A stretch of 60,770 bases of DNA from Bradyrhizobium sp. (lineage in GTDB: Bacteria; Pseudomonadota; Alphaproteobacteria; Rhizobiales; Xanthobacteraceae): positions 1 to 60,770 of the forward strand of contig NZ_JACRAW010000063.1 in assembly GCF_016213215.1 (NCBI RefSeq), read 5' to 3'. The translations under genes were made by a program, and so were the position numbers. Below are positions 25,047-35,072 of this stretch, one piece after another (position 1 is the first letter of the stretch; each line of letters begins with the position of its first letter). The notes under the pieces are model-generated. The model made no database searches. It saw nothing but the letters and a program-made list of their open reading frames with translations, and was not told the origin of the DNA.

Positions 25047-25496
25047 TCAGATATCGTCAATGCGCCAGCCGCCGTCTTCGCGAAGGACGTGCACGAACAC
25101 CTTATGCGTGGTGCCATGGTGCACCACGTCGACCGCAATGGTAGCCGGGCCGGTATCGCCGCCTGCGACTCGCGCGACGGTGCCGATCCCGACCTCGGTC
25201 TTCGGCAGCACGCCCCAGCCGAAGAACGCATTCAGAATTGGTCCGATCGGTGCGTTGGCCGGGTAGGCGCGCGGGGCGCGCATCAACCGGCGGCTTTTGT
25301 CGGAGAAAAGCGCGGTGAACTCGCTGTCGCTGGGCGGGACATTCGCCGCCTGTGCCCGCGCCTGTTTTTCGTAGAGCGCCCTGACGAATTCGACGTTGCC
25401 CATTTCGCCGCATTTTGCCGTGCCACTCTGCAGCGCGATGGGGCCTACGAACACAGCCGCCGCGGCGAGGTTGGCAAAGAATCGAGAACAGTTCAT
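25047..25496 (-). CDS. Exported DUF3828-like protein, C-terminus probably frameshifted
   Basis: From the ATG at 25496 the frame gives 149 residues: a signal peptide (SRFFANLAAAAVFVGPIALQ), a helical domain (NVEFVRALYEKQARAQ) and a mixed domain ending VLREDGGWRIDDI. In related DUF3828-type proteins the WRIDDI strand is followed by about 15-20 more residues. Those are found in another frame (DSGVSMIEHYRSITRR, stop at 24998), so a two-base loss or one-base gain near 25051 is likely. The protein may still fold. Family assignment is tentative. Confidence 0.6.
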   Translation of the reverse strand: MNCSRFFANLAAAAVFVGPIALQSGTAKCGEMGNVEFVRALYEKQARAQAANVPPSDSEFTALFSDKSRRLMRAPRAYPANAPIGPILNAFFGWGVLPKTEVGIGTVARVAGGDTGPATIAVDVVHHGTTHKVFVHVLREDGGWRIDDI

Positions 25497-25563
25497 TGCG
25501 AACGGACCGAAGAGACGGCCGCATCCGGCCACCGTCCTTTGTCGCACGGCGCGCCTTGCGCGT

Positions 25564-25707
25564 TCATCCGCTGGCCGCTGCCACGGACGGGATGTTCAGC
25601 GTTGAATGGCCGCTGCTCTTGCGCGTTTCAGTCAGGATCAACAGCGACGCGGCAACCACAATGGCCGCGGCAAGCGCGAGCGCAACGACTACCACCGGTG
25701 ACTTCAT
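25564..25707 (-). CDS. Small single-span membrane protein
   Basis: The 47-residue protein starts MKSPVVVVALALAAAIVV and has one hydrophobic span at about 4-25. A short polar tail runs TETRKSSGHSTLNIPSV. The ATG at 25707 follows CAGGACATCG, a normal ribosome-binding site. It lies between two other minus-strand genes, 67 bases from the DUF3828-like gene and 71 bases from the broken gene at 25779, so it may be in the same transcript. No function is known. Confidence 0.6.
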   Translation of the reverse strand: MKSPVVVVALALAAAIVVAASLLILTETRKSSGHSTLNIPSVAAASG

Positions 25708-25778
25708 CGATGTCCTGATCACGAGGCCGCCGATCACCAATGACTCGGGGAACGGCCCAGGTTGAAAGGTGAAAGCGC

Positions 25779-25951
25779 TCAGGTCGGCAACGACATGGCC
25801 ATAGTCGCCTTGGTCGACAGCACCGTCAGGGTGACGATCAGGGCGACAGGGCGCCGATCGCCAGCGATGCTGCGACCGCGCCGGTCAGCCGGGAAAAGGC
25901 GGATTGCGCAGCCCGGCCGGTGAGGCCCGGCGTGCCGTACGCCCGCATCAT
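25779..25951 (-). pseudogene. Small membrane protein with an internal frameshift
   Basis: ATGATG at 25951-25946, preceded by GAAGGATTTGG, opens MMRAYGTPGLTGRAAQSAFS and then TGAVAASLAIGALS, and meets a TGA. The next frame continues the hydrophobic span without a gap (ALIVTLTVLSTKATMAMSLP) to a stop at 25779. Restoring one base near 25848 (CTGTCGCCCTG to CTGTCGGCCCTG) gives a single 56-57 residue membrane protein. It is either a real lesion or a sequencing error in a GC run. Confidence 0.5.
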
Positions 25952-26087
25952 GGTCCAAATCCTTCAAAGCGCGAGCGAATCACTCGCAATTCCGAAGAAT
26001 CTCACCGCCAGAGCCGGCAACATTGCGGCAAGCGCCGCGTCGAACATGGCGAAATCGCGACAAGGATTAACATTCTGCCCGCAATTC

Positions 26088-26738
26088 TCAGATCCCGGCC
26101 GCGATGCTGGCGGGGTTGTCGATACGCGCCGGCCGCCCGTCCATCGGCACGAAGCCCGGCGTCTGTTCTACCCGCCGCAGCCATTTCCGGATCGCCGGAA
26201 ACGTCGAGAGGTCGAAGTCGCAGCGTTCGGCCAGGTGGGTGTAGCCGTAGAGCGCGATGTCCGCGACTGTGAGCTGACCCGCCGCAAAGTATTCGTTGGT
26301 CTTGAGGTGATTCTCCATCACCTGAAGCGCCGCATAACCGCGCTCCATCCAGTCCTCGAGCGCATGCGTTTGCAGGTCACGCCCGCCCCTGACCAGCGAC
26401 AGCCAGAAATAGGCGGCGCCGATATTCGGCTCCAGCGCGTGCTGCTCGAAGAACATCCACTGCAGGGCCTCGGCGCGATCGATTCGCGACTCCGGCGCCA
26501 GCGGCGTGCCGCCTGCCACGTACCACAGGATGGCATTGGACTCGGCGAGGTAGCGATCTTCGCCCACCTCGAGCAGCGGCACCTGGCCGGACGGATTCTT
26601 GGCCAGAAACTCCGGCGTGCGGCTCTCGCCGCGCAGAATGTCGATCTCGATCGATTCGTAGGGCACGTTCACAAGCGCCAGCGCAAGGCGGACCTTGTAG
26701 CTGTTGCCGGAGCGTTGCATCGAATAGAGCTTGTACAT
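26088..26738 (-). CDS. Glutathione S-transferase
   Basis: The 216-residue protein has an N-terminal thioredoxin fold (1-80: YKLYSMQRSGNSYKVRL, NPSGQVPLLEVG, LAESNAILWYVA) and a C-terminal helical domain with LTVADIALYGYTHLAE at the N-capping box. Serines in SGNSYK are the likely thiolate-stabilising residues. The ATG at 26738 starts the domain. The 23 upstream codons to 26807 are rejected. It is intact within the decayed region. Confidence 0.85.
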   Translation of the reverse strand: MYKLYSMQRSGNSYKVRLALALVNVPYESIEIDILRGESRTPEFLAKNPSGQVPLLEVGEDRYLAESNAILWYVAGGTPLAPESRIDRAEALQWMFFEQHALEPNIGAAYFWLSLVRGGRDLQTHALEDWMERGYAALQVMENHLKTNEYFAAGQLTVADIALYGYTHLAERCDFDLSTFPAIRKWLRRVEQTPGFVPMDGRPARIDNPASIAAGI

Positions 26739-26916
26739 TCTGACCGTTCGAGCGGTGGAGGCGGTGCGCCGCGGAAACGTTTGTCGTCCCGCAAGGCGGC
26801 TAAACAATGATGCCGTTGCAAATCCGCCGCAAGGCCCGACGATTGGAAAAAGTCGAAAACCTCTACCGCATCGCAGCGGCGCGGAAGATCATTTCAACCC
26901 GCCAGAACAAATCGGA

Positions 26917-27722
26917 TCACGCTTTCGCTACCTCTAGCGCGGTGAGGCCCGAGCCGCTGCGTTCGTGCAGCGCGCCGCGCATGATCAGGGCAAATCGTCC
27001 GACGCGAGGAAGGACGACCAGCACTCCGGCCCGAACAGCACGAGCGAAATGGCGGTGAGTGCGATGACGGTGGCGGCGGCAACCGTTATCGTCCGCCATT
27101 GGCGAGCCGCCAGCAGCGCAAACGGAACGACGGCTGCAAATTGCGGCTTGCAGGCAAGAAGGCCGATCAGCACGCCGGCGGCGATCGGCCGCCCTGGCAA
27201 GGCGAGCGTCGCGCCGCCCAGTAGCGCCGCTGTGAGAAAGCCGTTCCGACCCTGGCCGAGATTGATGAAGAGGGCGGGAAAGGCGGCAGCAACCGGCAGA
27301 GCTCAGTCATGGCACCTTGAGCCTGTCGCATCCGCCGCACAATCGCGGCGATGACGGCCAGATGCAGCGCCAGGGTACCACCCTGCCAAGCCGCGAGCGC
27401 CACCGGATAGGGCAACAGGGAGAGCGGTGCGGCGACCAGCAGGAAGAGCGGGGGGACAGAGCCACGCATAGTATGGTGTCCCCGCGCCGAACAGCTCTTG
27501 CTCGCGGGCGTGGTGAGCGGGGATGTCGTAGGCTTTGGCGGCCTTCCAGGGCCAGCCGAGCCGGCCGCATAGAAGCTGGAGAAATCGATACCGATCGGCT
27601 TGCCGTTGCGATCGACCGTCCGACATCGCGATCCATCCCACGATGGCAAGGCCGCAGATCACAAGCAGGATCAGGCTGTAGCCGCGCGCCCGCGCGGGCG
27701 TCAGCCAGTCGCCGGATCGCAA
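26917..27722 (-). pseudogene. Degraded GT87/DUF2029-type membrane glycosyltransferase
   Basis: Fragments of one family appear in all three minus frames in the right order. They are LTPARARGYSLILLVICGLA from 27722, NGKPIGIDFSSFYAAGS, AYDIPAHHAREQELFGAG, PPLFLLVAAPLSLLPYPVAL, LPGRPIAAGVLIGLLACKPQ, and QWRTITVAAATVIALTAISL ending at SSFLAS. Then comes a short tail, ALHERSGSGLTALEVAKA, to a stop at 26917. At least four or five frame changes are required. About 150 residues expected between SSFLAS and the tail are missing. The intact family transfers polyprenyl-linked mannose or similar sugars. This copy cannot be functional. Confidence 0.75.
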
Positions 27723-27887
27723 CGCTTGTCAGATATGAGCCATTTCGCCGCGGAACTTTAGGAATGTTGCGCCGACCGTACGCTGCCGCCTTTAGGGCTT
27801 CCTAAACTTTCCTCGACGGTGCCGAAGCTTCTTGCGGTGCAGCGGCACCCGTCCTAGGGTGCATCATTCCCACCATCAGAGTCGTGA

Positions 27888-29126
<1,239 letters not shown>

Positions 29127-29526
29127 TCAAATGGCATTGATGGAGCGATCCGTCTTTTGACGGCAATTTCGGCGAGTGCCAGGTTTCGGACATGGCGCTT
29201 CCTTTCTGTCGGCTCCGCAATTGCAACTGTCAGAACGGGTTGACGGGTTGACGTCGCGGCGGCATCGCCGGACGTGGGGCACATGTCGGTGTCCTGTTGA
29301 CGCGCCGGATCGCCGGCACCGCGATCACGGCTGATCCACTGCAGCACCCGGTAAAGGCCCGCCGAGCCAGGCCTTCGTGTTTTGTTGGTCGCACGTTCGG
29401 TTCGCCTCCGGATGCACCGCCCGAAATCTGGAACCGGGCGGGATGTTGTGGCATAGAGGCCGCTATCGCCGCAGGTACGGCGTCACGATTCTGTGCTCGC
29501 ACCACATATTCAGCCGGAGATTTCCC
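29127..29526. other. 400-base intergenic region with no gene
   Basis: Between aspC and the DUF992 gene, both on the plus strand. No open frame here has a ribosome-binding site and family sequence. The direct repeat GGGTTGACGGGTTGACG at about 29237-29253 and an AAAGGCCCGCCGAGCCAGGCCTT hairpin-like patch near 29353 were noted without an assigned role. Confidence 0.45.
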
Positions 29527-30006
29527 ATGCGCCGCTCAATCCTCCTTGCCGGGCTCGCCGCCGCGGGCCTGGTCGCGTCCTTGGTCAGCGCACAGTCGCA
29601 GCAAGCCATGGTTCGGGTCGGTGTTCTCGAATGTCGGGGCGGGGCGAGCATTGGCTTCATTGTGGGCTCCGTGACACATCTCGGCTGCGTGCTGCGCGCC
29701 GACGGCATGCCGGAGGATCGCTACGTCGCCACGGTCCGCAAGGTGGGTCTGGACCTCGGCATCACCGCGGAAACCGCACTGGCTTGGGCTGTGTTCGCAC
29801 CTGTGAACCGAATCGGGCCGGGTGATCTCGCCGGCAACTATGCCGGTGCGCAGGGCAGCGCGTCGCTCGGCGTTGGTATCGGCGGCAACGCACTATGGGG
29901 CGGCTCGAACAATTCGATCGCCTTGCAACCGCTCAGCATCCAGGGTCAGATCGGCCTTAACGTAGCGGCTGGCCTCGAGAGCCTGGAACTTCGTCCAGGG
30001 CGGTAA
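29527..30006 (+). CDS. DUF992 domain-containing exported protein
   Basis: The 159-residue protein has a signal peptide (about 1-23, RRSILLAGLAAAGLVASLV) and a DUF992 domain (RVGVLECRGG, then VTHLGCVLRADGMPEDRYVA and the glycine-rich end WGGSNNSIALQPLS). Two cysteines in CRGG and LGC probably form a disulfide. The family is small, periplasmic and typical of Rhizobiales. Its function is unknown. The ATG at 29527 is chosen for the signal peptide over the longer frame from 29377. Confidence 0.83.
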   Translation: MRRSILLAGLAAAGLVASLVSAQSQQAMVRVGVLECRGGASIGFIVGSVTHLGCVLRADGMPEDRYVATVRKVGLDLGITAETALAWAVFAPVNRIGPGDLAGNYAGAQGSASLGVGIGGNALWGGSNNSIALQPLSIQGQIGLNVAAGLESLELRPGR

Positions 30007-30205
30007 AATAATTCATATGAACTGATCGAGCGCGGTCCGGCGTCCGCCTGCGACGCGGCGAACGCATAGCAATGGCGCAAGTTTCACGCCGTTTCGCGAC
30101 TATGCACCGCCGTGTTTTTTCGTGCTTGCCAAATCCGTAGGAGGGGCAGAGCATCGGGCTTTGCCGACCCAATCAAGGGCCGAGCTCCAACAAAGGAGAC
30201 GGCGA

Positions 30206-32254
30206 ATGGGACAAGACGTCAGAAGTCCCCGCGGTCCACGGTGCATCGCACTGGTGGGCCCTTTCCAAAGCGGTAAAACCACACTTCTTGAAGCAATATT
30301 GGCGCGAACGGGAGCGATCCCGCGCGTCGGCAGCGTCGATGCCGGCACTTCGGTCGGCGACGCCAGCCCCGAGGCCCGGCATCACAAGATGAGTGTCGGG
30401 TTGACTGCCGCCAGTATGAATTTCATGGGCGACAGCTACACCTTCATCGACTGCCCAGGCTCCGTGGAATTCGCGCATGACATGCGCGCCGCGCTGCCCG
30501 CCGTCGACGCCGCTGTCGTGGTGTGCGAGGCCGATGAGAAGAAGCTGCCGCAACTGCAGATCATCCTGCGCGAACTCGAGGATCTCAAGATCCCGCGCTT
30601 TCTGTTTCTCAACAAGATTGACCGCGCCAACAAGCGCATCCGCGAGACGCTTGCCTTCCTGCAACCGGCCTCGCGCGTACCGCTGGTGCTGCGGCAAATC
30701 CCGATCTGGAAGGGCGAACTGATCGAAGGTTTTGTCGATCTCGCGCTGGAGCGCGCCTTCGTCTATCGCGAGCACAAGGCGTCCGAGGTGATTGCGCTGG
30801 AAGGCGGCGACCTCGACCGCGAGAAGGAAGCGCGCTTCTCGATGCTGGAGAAGCTGGCCGATCACGACGACGCCCTGATGGAGCAGCTGCTCGAGGACAT
30901 CCAGCCGCCGCGCGACGCCGTGTTCGACGATCTCGCTCGCGAGCTGCGTGAAGGGCTGATCTGCCCGGTGTTGCTCGGCTCGGCGACGCGCGAAAATGGC
31001 GTGCTGCGTCTGATGAAGGCGCTGCGTCATGAAGCGCCCGGGATTGCCGAAACCGCCGGGCGCCTCGGCGCGCCGCCGTCGAAAGATGCGCTCGGCTACG
31101 TCTTCAAGACGATCCATTCGCAGCACGGCGGCAAGCTGTCGCTGACGCGGCTGCTTTCGGGCCATCTCGACGACGGGGCCACGCTGCAATCCTCCGGCGG
31201 CGGAGCGGGGCGCGTTTCCGGCATTCTCGCCGTCAACGGCGCTCACGACACCAAGCGTGCCTCGGCGGAAGCCGGCGACACCGTCGCGCTCGGCAAGCTC
31301 GATGCGATCAAGACCGGTGAAACCGTCTGTTCCGGCAAGACAGCGCCCTCGGCGCTGGTCCAGGTCGAGCCGACTCCGCCGGTGCTTGCGATCTCCATTG
31401 CGGCGACCGACCGCAAGGACGACGTCAAGCTCGGCCAGGCGCTCGCCCGGCTGCACGAGGAAGATCCCTCGCTCGGCATGGTCCAGAACGCCCGCACCCA
31501 CGACATCGTGCTGTGGGGGCAGGGCGAGATGCACCTGCGGGTCGCGAACGAACGCCTGCGCGATCGCTTCGGTGTCAATGTCAAATCGCATCCGCCGGCG
31601 ATCGGCTATCAGGAGACCATTCGCAAGTCGATCACCCAGCGCGGCCGCCACAAGAAGCAGTCGGGTGGCCACGGCCAGTTCGGCGACGTCGTTCTCGATA
31701 TCAAGCCGCTGCCGCGCGGCGAAGGCTTCAAGTTCTTCGAAACGGTGGTCGGCGGGGCGGTGCCACGCAACTACATCCCGGCCGTGGAGGAAGGCGTGGT
31801 CGACGGATTGGTGCGCGGCCCGCTCGGCTTCCCCGTCACCGATCTGCAGGTGACGCTGACCGACGGCTCCTACCACAGCGTCGACTCTTCCGACCTTGCG
31901 TTCCGTACCGCGGCGCGGGTCGGCCTCAGCGAAGGGTTGCCGCAGTGCCAGCCGGTGCTGCTGGAGCCGATCCACGTGGTGGAGATTGTCTGTCCGAACG
32001 AGGCCACCGCCAAGATCAATGCGATCCTGTCGGCGCGGCGCGGCCAGATTCTCGGCTTCGACACCCGCGAGGGCTGGACCGGCTGGGATTGCGTTCGCGC
32101 CATGATGCCCGAAGCGGAGATCGGCGAGCTCATCGTCGAGCTGCGTTCGGCCACCGCCGGCGCCGGCAGTTTCACCCGGCAGTTCGACCATATGGCCGAG
32201 GTCACCGGGCGTGCTGCCGACCAGATCATCGCCGCGCATCGCGCTGCCGCGTGA
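30206..32254 (+). CDS. Elongation factor G-like protein (divergent EF-G paralogue)
   Basis: The 682-residue protein has all five EF-G domains in order (G domain about 1-265, HGQFGDVVLDIKP in domain IV, Y/GWTGWD-type end). It is not the housekeeping EF-G. The P-loop is GPFQSGKT (18-25) instead of AHIDAGKT. The switch II motif is DCPGS (82-86), so serine replaces the catalytic histidine of DTPGH. NKID (136-139) is intact. A role in translation stress, ribosome recycling or as a non-hydrolysing competitor is possible. The ATG at 30206 follows AAAGGAGACGG. It is not near the str operon. Confidence 0.88.
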   Translation: MGQDVRSPRGPRCIALVGPFQSGKTTLLEAILARTGAIPRVGSVDAGTSVGDASPEARHHKMSVGLTAASMNFMGDSYTFIDCPGSVEFAHDMRAALPAVDAAVVVCEADEKKLPQLQIILRELEDLKIPRFLFLNKIDRANKRIRETLAFLQPASRVPLVLRQIPIWKGELIEGFVDLALERAFVYREHKASEVIALEGGDLDREKEARFSMLEKLADHDDALMEQLLEDIQPPRDAVFDDLARELREGLICPVLLGSATRENGVLRLMKALRHEAPGIAETAGRLGAPPSKDALGYVFKTIHSQHGGKLSLTRLLSGHLDDGATLQSSGGGAGRVSGILAVNGAHDTKRASAEAGDTVALGKLDAIKTGETVCSGKTAPSALVQVEPTPPVLAISIAATDRKDDVKLGQALARLHEEDPSLGMVQNARTHDIVLWGQGEMHLRVANERLRDRFGVNVKSHPPAIGYQETIRKSITQRGRHKKQSGGHGQFGDVVLDIKPLPRGEGFKFFETVVGGAVPRNYIPAVEEGVVDGLVRGPLGFPVTDLQVTLTDGSYHSVDSSDLAFRTAARVGLSEGLPQCQPVLLEPIHVVEIVCPNEATAKINAILSARRGQILGFDTREGWTGWDCVRAMMPEAEIGELIVELRSATAGAGSFTRQFDHMAEVTGRAADQIIAAHRAAA

Positions 32255-32322
32255 TCCCTGCCATTCCGGGGCGCCGCAAGGCGGCGCGCCCGGTCATCCG
32301 CGGTCACGACAATGTGTGAGGC

Positions 32323-32356
32323 CTGACGGACTGCGCCTTTAGGCGCAGCCCGTCAG
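32323..32356. terminator. Strong hairpin between the EF-G-like gene and aroE
   Basis: CTGACGG-A-CTGCGCCT, loop TT, AGGCGCAG-C-CCGTCAG form a 15-bp stem with one mismatch. A weaker hairpin GGGCGCCGCAAGGCGGCGCG precedes it at about 32270-32289. No T-run follows (TCATGTTC), so an intrinsic terminator is not certain. A dispersed palindrome or a Rho-assisted stop is the alternative. Confidence 0.4.
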
Positions 32357-32450
32357 TCATGTTCTTGACAGGCTAGGCAGGACAGGAAATGGATCGCCTG
32401 CAAGATGATTTCGGGAGGGGTCGTGCTGCAAGGCTGCGCTTCAGGGGGAC

Positions 32451-33287
32451 ATGGTGCCTAAGCCTCCCGCCGCGTGTCTGATCGGATGGCCGGCGGCGCA
32501 TTCGCGTTCGCCGCTGATCCATCATTACTGGCTGCGCAAGCTGGGCATCGAAGGCGGCTACAACATCGAAGCGGTGCCGCCGGAAGAGCTCGCCGAATTC
32601 GTGAGCCATCTTTCGATACATGGTTTCGTCGGCGCCAATGTCACGATCCCGCACAAGGAACGTGCGCTGGCATTGACGCTTCCCGACGAGCGCGCGCGTG
32701 CCGTCGGCGCCGCCAATACGCTGTGGTACGAAGGCGAGGACCTGCGCTCGACCAACACCGACATCGAAGGCTTCATCAACAATCTCGATGCCTTTGCGCC
32801 GGGGTGGGACGCGGCCGACGAGGCGCTCGTGCTGGGCGCCGGCGGCTCATCGCGCGCCGTCGTCTTCGGACTGCTCGAGCGCGGCATCAAGCGCGTGCAC
32901 GTCGCCAATCGCACCCTCGAGCGGGCCGAAGCATTGGTGCGGCAGTTCGGTGCGAAAGTCCATCCGCTTGGATGGGATGCAATCGGCGAGGTCCTGCCGC
33001 GGGCGCAACTGCTGGTGAACACGACTTCGCTCGGCATGCACGGGCAGCCGCCGCTCGACGTCGACGTCACCAAATTGCCTGTCAATGCCGTCGTCGCCGA
33101 TCTCGTCTATGTTCCCCTGATCACGCCGTTGTTGGCGGCGGCGCAAGCGCGCGGGCTGAAGACCGCTGACGGGCTCGGCATGTTGCTGCATCAGGCCGTG
33201 CGCGGCTTCGAATTGTGGTTCGGCAAGCGGCCGGAGGTCACGCCGGAACTGCGCGCGCTGGTCGAAGCCGATCTTGCAAAGTCTTGA
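32451..33287 (+). CDS. aroE: Shikimate dehydrogenase
   Basis: The 278-residue enzyme reduces 3-dehydroshikimate to shikimate with NADPH in aromatic amino-acid synthesis. The substrate site is SRSPLIHHYW (18-27), K69 in NVTIPHK and D104 in NTDIEGF. The dinucleotide-binding loop is LGAGGSSRAV (about 126-135), followed by NRTLERAE, an NADPH-type NRT motif. The ATG is preceded by CAGGGGGAC. It is a separate unit after the EF-G-like gene. Confidence 0.92.
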   Translation: MVPKPPAACLIGWPAAHSRSPLIHHYWLRKLGIEGGYNIEAVPPEELAEFVSHLSIHGFVGANVTIPHKERALALTLPDERARAVGAANTLWYEGEDLRSTNTDIEGFINNLDAFAPGWDAADEALVLGAGGSSRAVVFGLLERGIKRVHVANRTLERAEALVRQFGAKVHPLGWDAIGEVLPRAQLLVNTTSLGMHGQPPLDVDVTKLPVNAVVADLVYVPLITPLLAAAQARGLKTADGLGMLLHQAVRGFELWFGKRPEVTPELRALVEADLAKS

Positions 33288-33337
33288 GAGAATGGCTCGC
33301 CGTTGATCGATCGGATTGATCGCGTCATCCGCTTTGG

Positions 33338-33449
33338 CTCCTCATCCTGTGCAGCGCTCCCGAAGGAGCGCGTCTCGAAGGATGAAGGCCGCGATGGATG
33401 CGCCTGGGGCCTCATGGTTCGAGCGCTAACGCGCCTCACCATGAGGGGC
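33338..33449. repeat. RPE-like dispersed palindrome, copy 2
   Basis: CTCCTCATCCTGTGCAGCGC, GCGCGTCTCGAAGGATGAAG, then GGGGCCTCATGGTTCGAGCG and CGCCTCACCATGAGGGGC. The order of blocks is the same as at 57473-57573. It lies between the convergent aroE and hydroxy-acid oxidase genes and may serve as a shared 3' hairpin. Confidence 0.8.
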
Positions 33450-33463
33450 AACATCGATGGCGA

Positions 33464-34600
33464 TCACACCGCGATCACGCGGTCGTCGATCTCGGCAACC
33501 GTGTTGACGCCGCACAGGCCCATCGTCGTCAACAGCTCCTTCTGGATGATCTCGATCGCCTTGGCGACGCCGGCCTGGCCCCCGGCGCCAAGGCCATAGG
33601 CATAGGCGCGGCCGATCATGCAGGCCTTGGCGCCGAGCGCGAGCGCGCGCATGACGTCCTGCCCGGAGCGGATCCCGCCGTCGAACAGGATCTCCATCCT
33701 GGAGCCGACCGCGTCGGCGATCTCCGGCAGCACTTCGATCGACGACGGCGCGCCGTCGAGCTGCCGGCCGCCATGGTTGGACACAACCAGCGCCTGCGCG
33801 CCGGTCTTGGCGGCTTCCTCGGCGTCCTCGACGTCGAGGATGCCTTTGATCACCAGCTTGCCCGGCCAGATGCTGCGGATCCAGGCGACGTCCTTCCAGC
33901 TCAGCGTGGTGTCGAACTGCGATGCAGTCCATTCCGAAAGCCGGTTCAGGTCATCGGCATTCTTGATGTGTCCGGCGATGTTGCCGAAGGTGCGGCGCTT
34001 GCCGCGCAGGATGCCCGCGACCCACGCCGGCCTGCTGGCGAAATCCAGAAGCTTCGATACGGTCCATTGCGGCGGGACGGTCATTCCGTTCTTGATGTCC
34101 TGGTGCCGCTGTCCGATCACCTGCAGGTCGACGGTCAGAACCAGCGCACTGCACTTGGCCGCGATCGCGCGCTCGACCAGCGCCTTGATGAAGCCCCGGT
34201 CCTTCATGACGTAGAGCTGGAACCAGAACGGCTTTTCGACACTGGAGGCGATGTCCTCGATCGAACAGATCGACATCGTGCTTTGCGTGAACGGAATGCC
34301 GGCCGCCTGCGCGGCGCGACAGGCGAGGATCTCGCCGTCGCCGTGCTGCATGCCGAGCAGTCCGACAGGCGCGAGGATCAGCGGCATGCTGGCCGGCTCG
34401 CCGAGAATGGTGGTCGACAGGTCGCGTTTCGACACATCGACCAGGATGCGCTGGCGAAACTTGATCTGCTGCAGGTCCTCGCGATTGGCGCGCAGCGTCT
34501 CCTCGGCGTAGGAGCCGCGGTCGCAGTAATCGAAGAACGCCTTCGGCACGCGCCGTTTATGCAACTGTCGCAGGTCGTCGATGCAGGTGATGTACTTCAT
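33464..34600 (-). CDS. lldD: FMN-dependent alpha-hydroxy-acid dehydrogenase (L-lactate type)
   Basis: The 378-residue TIM-barrel flavoprotein has the family active site SNHGGRQLDG (H276, R279) with K252 in KLVIKGI. LAPVGLLGMQHGDGE and the FMN-phosphate end block (FDGGIRSGQDVMRALALGA) are conserved. It oxidises L-lactate or a related 2-hydroxy acid, probably passing electrons to the respiratory chain. The exact substrate is not fixed by sequence, so the lldD symbol is by similarity. The ATG at 34600 follows CGGGGGACGC. Confidence 0.85.
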   Translation of the reverse strand: MKYITCIDDLRQLHKRRVPKAFFDYCDRGSYAEETLRANREDLQQIKFRQRILVDVSKRDLSTTILGEPASMPLILAPVGLLGMQHGDGEILACRAAQAAGIPFTQSTMSICSIEDIASSVEKPFWFQLYVMKDRGFIKALVERAIAAKCSALVLTVDLQVIGQRHQDIKNGMTVPPQWTVSKLLDFASRPAWVAGILRGKRRTFGNIAGHIKNADDLNRLSEWTASQFDTTLSWKDVAWIRSIWPGKLVIKGILDVEDAEEAAKTGAQALVVSNHGGRQLDGAPSSIEVLPEIADAVGSRMEILFDGGIRSGQDVMRALALGAKACMIGRAYAYGLGAGGQAGVAKAIEIIQKELLTTMGLCGVNTVAEIDDRVIAV

Positions 34601-34647
34601 AAGCGTCCCCCGGCCTTCTTGCGTCCACGGATTTGATCGTCATCTAG

Positions 34648-34854
<207 letters not shown>

Positions 34855-34957
34855 CGCAAGTTCCATATCGGGCGCTGCCGGATGGGGCAATCGTAGCAGT
34901 TCCAAGGCTTTAGGGAACCGGTCGGCGGCCGGGTTCCGTAATGATTCATCATATTTT

Positions 34958-34987
34958 TTGAAGCCATTTTAGCTGTGATGGCATTAT
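34958..34987 (+). promoter_or_regulatory. Possible glmM promoter
   Basis: TTGAAG (34958-34963), an 18-base spacer and CATTAT (34982-34987) resemble a weak sigma-70 promoter in an otherwise GC-rich region. It would start transcription near 34994, about 80 bases before the glmM ATG. The match is modest. Confidence 0.35.
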
Positions 34988-35072
34988 AAGACCCCGGCAA
35001 GTCAGGGACGGCGGGCCCAAAAGAGGTCATTCGCCGTTGTCGTGGGGTCCCTGATTGTTGCTTGGGGGTCAA

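Noticed and set aside
30173..32239. 688-codon minus-strand open frame opposite the EF-G-like gene
   Set aside because: Same antisense effect. The sense strand carries the EF-G motifs and a good ribosome-binding site.
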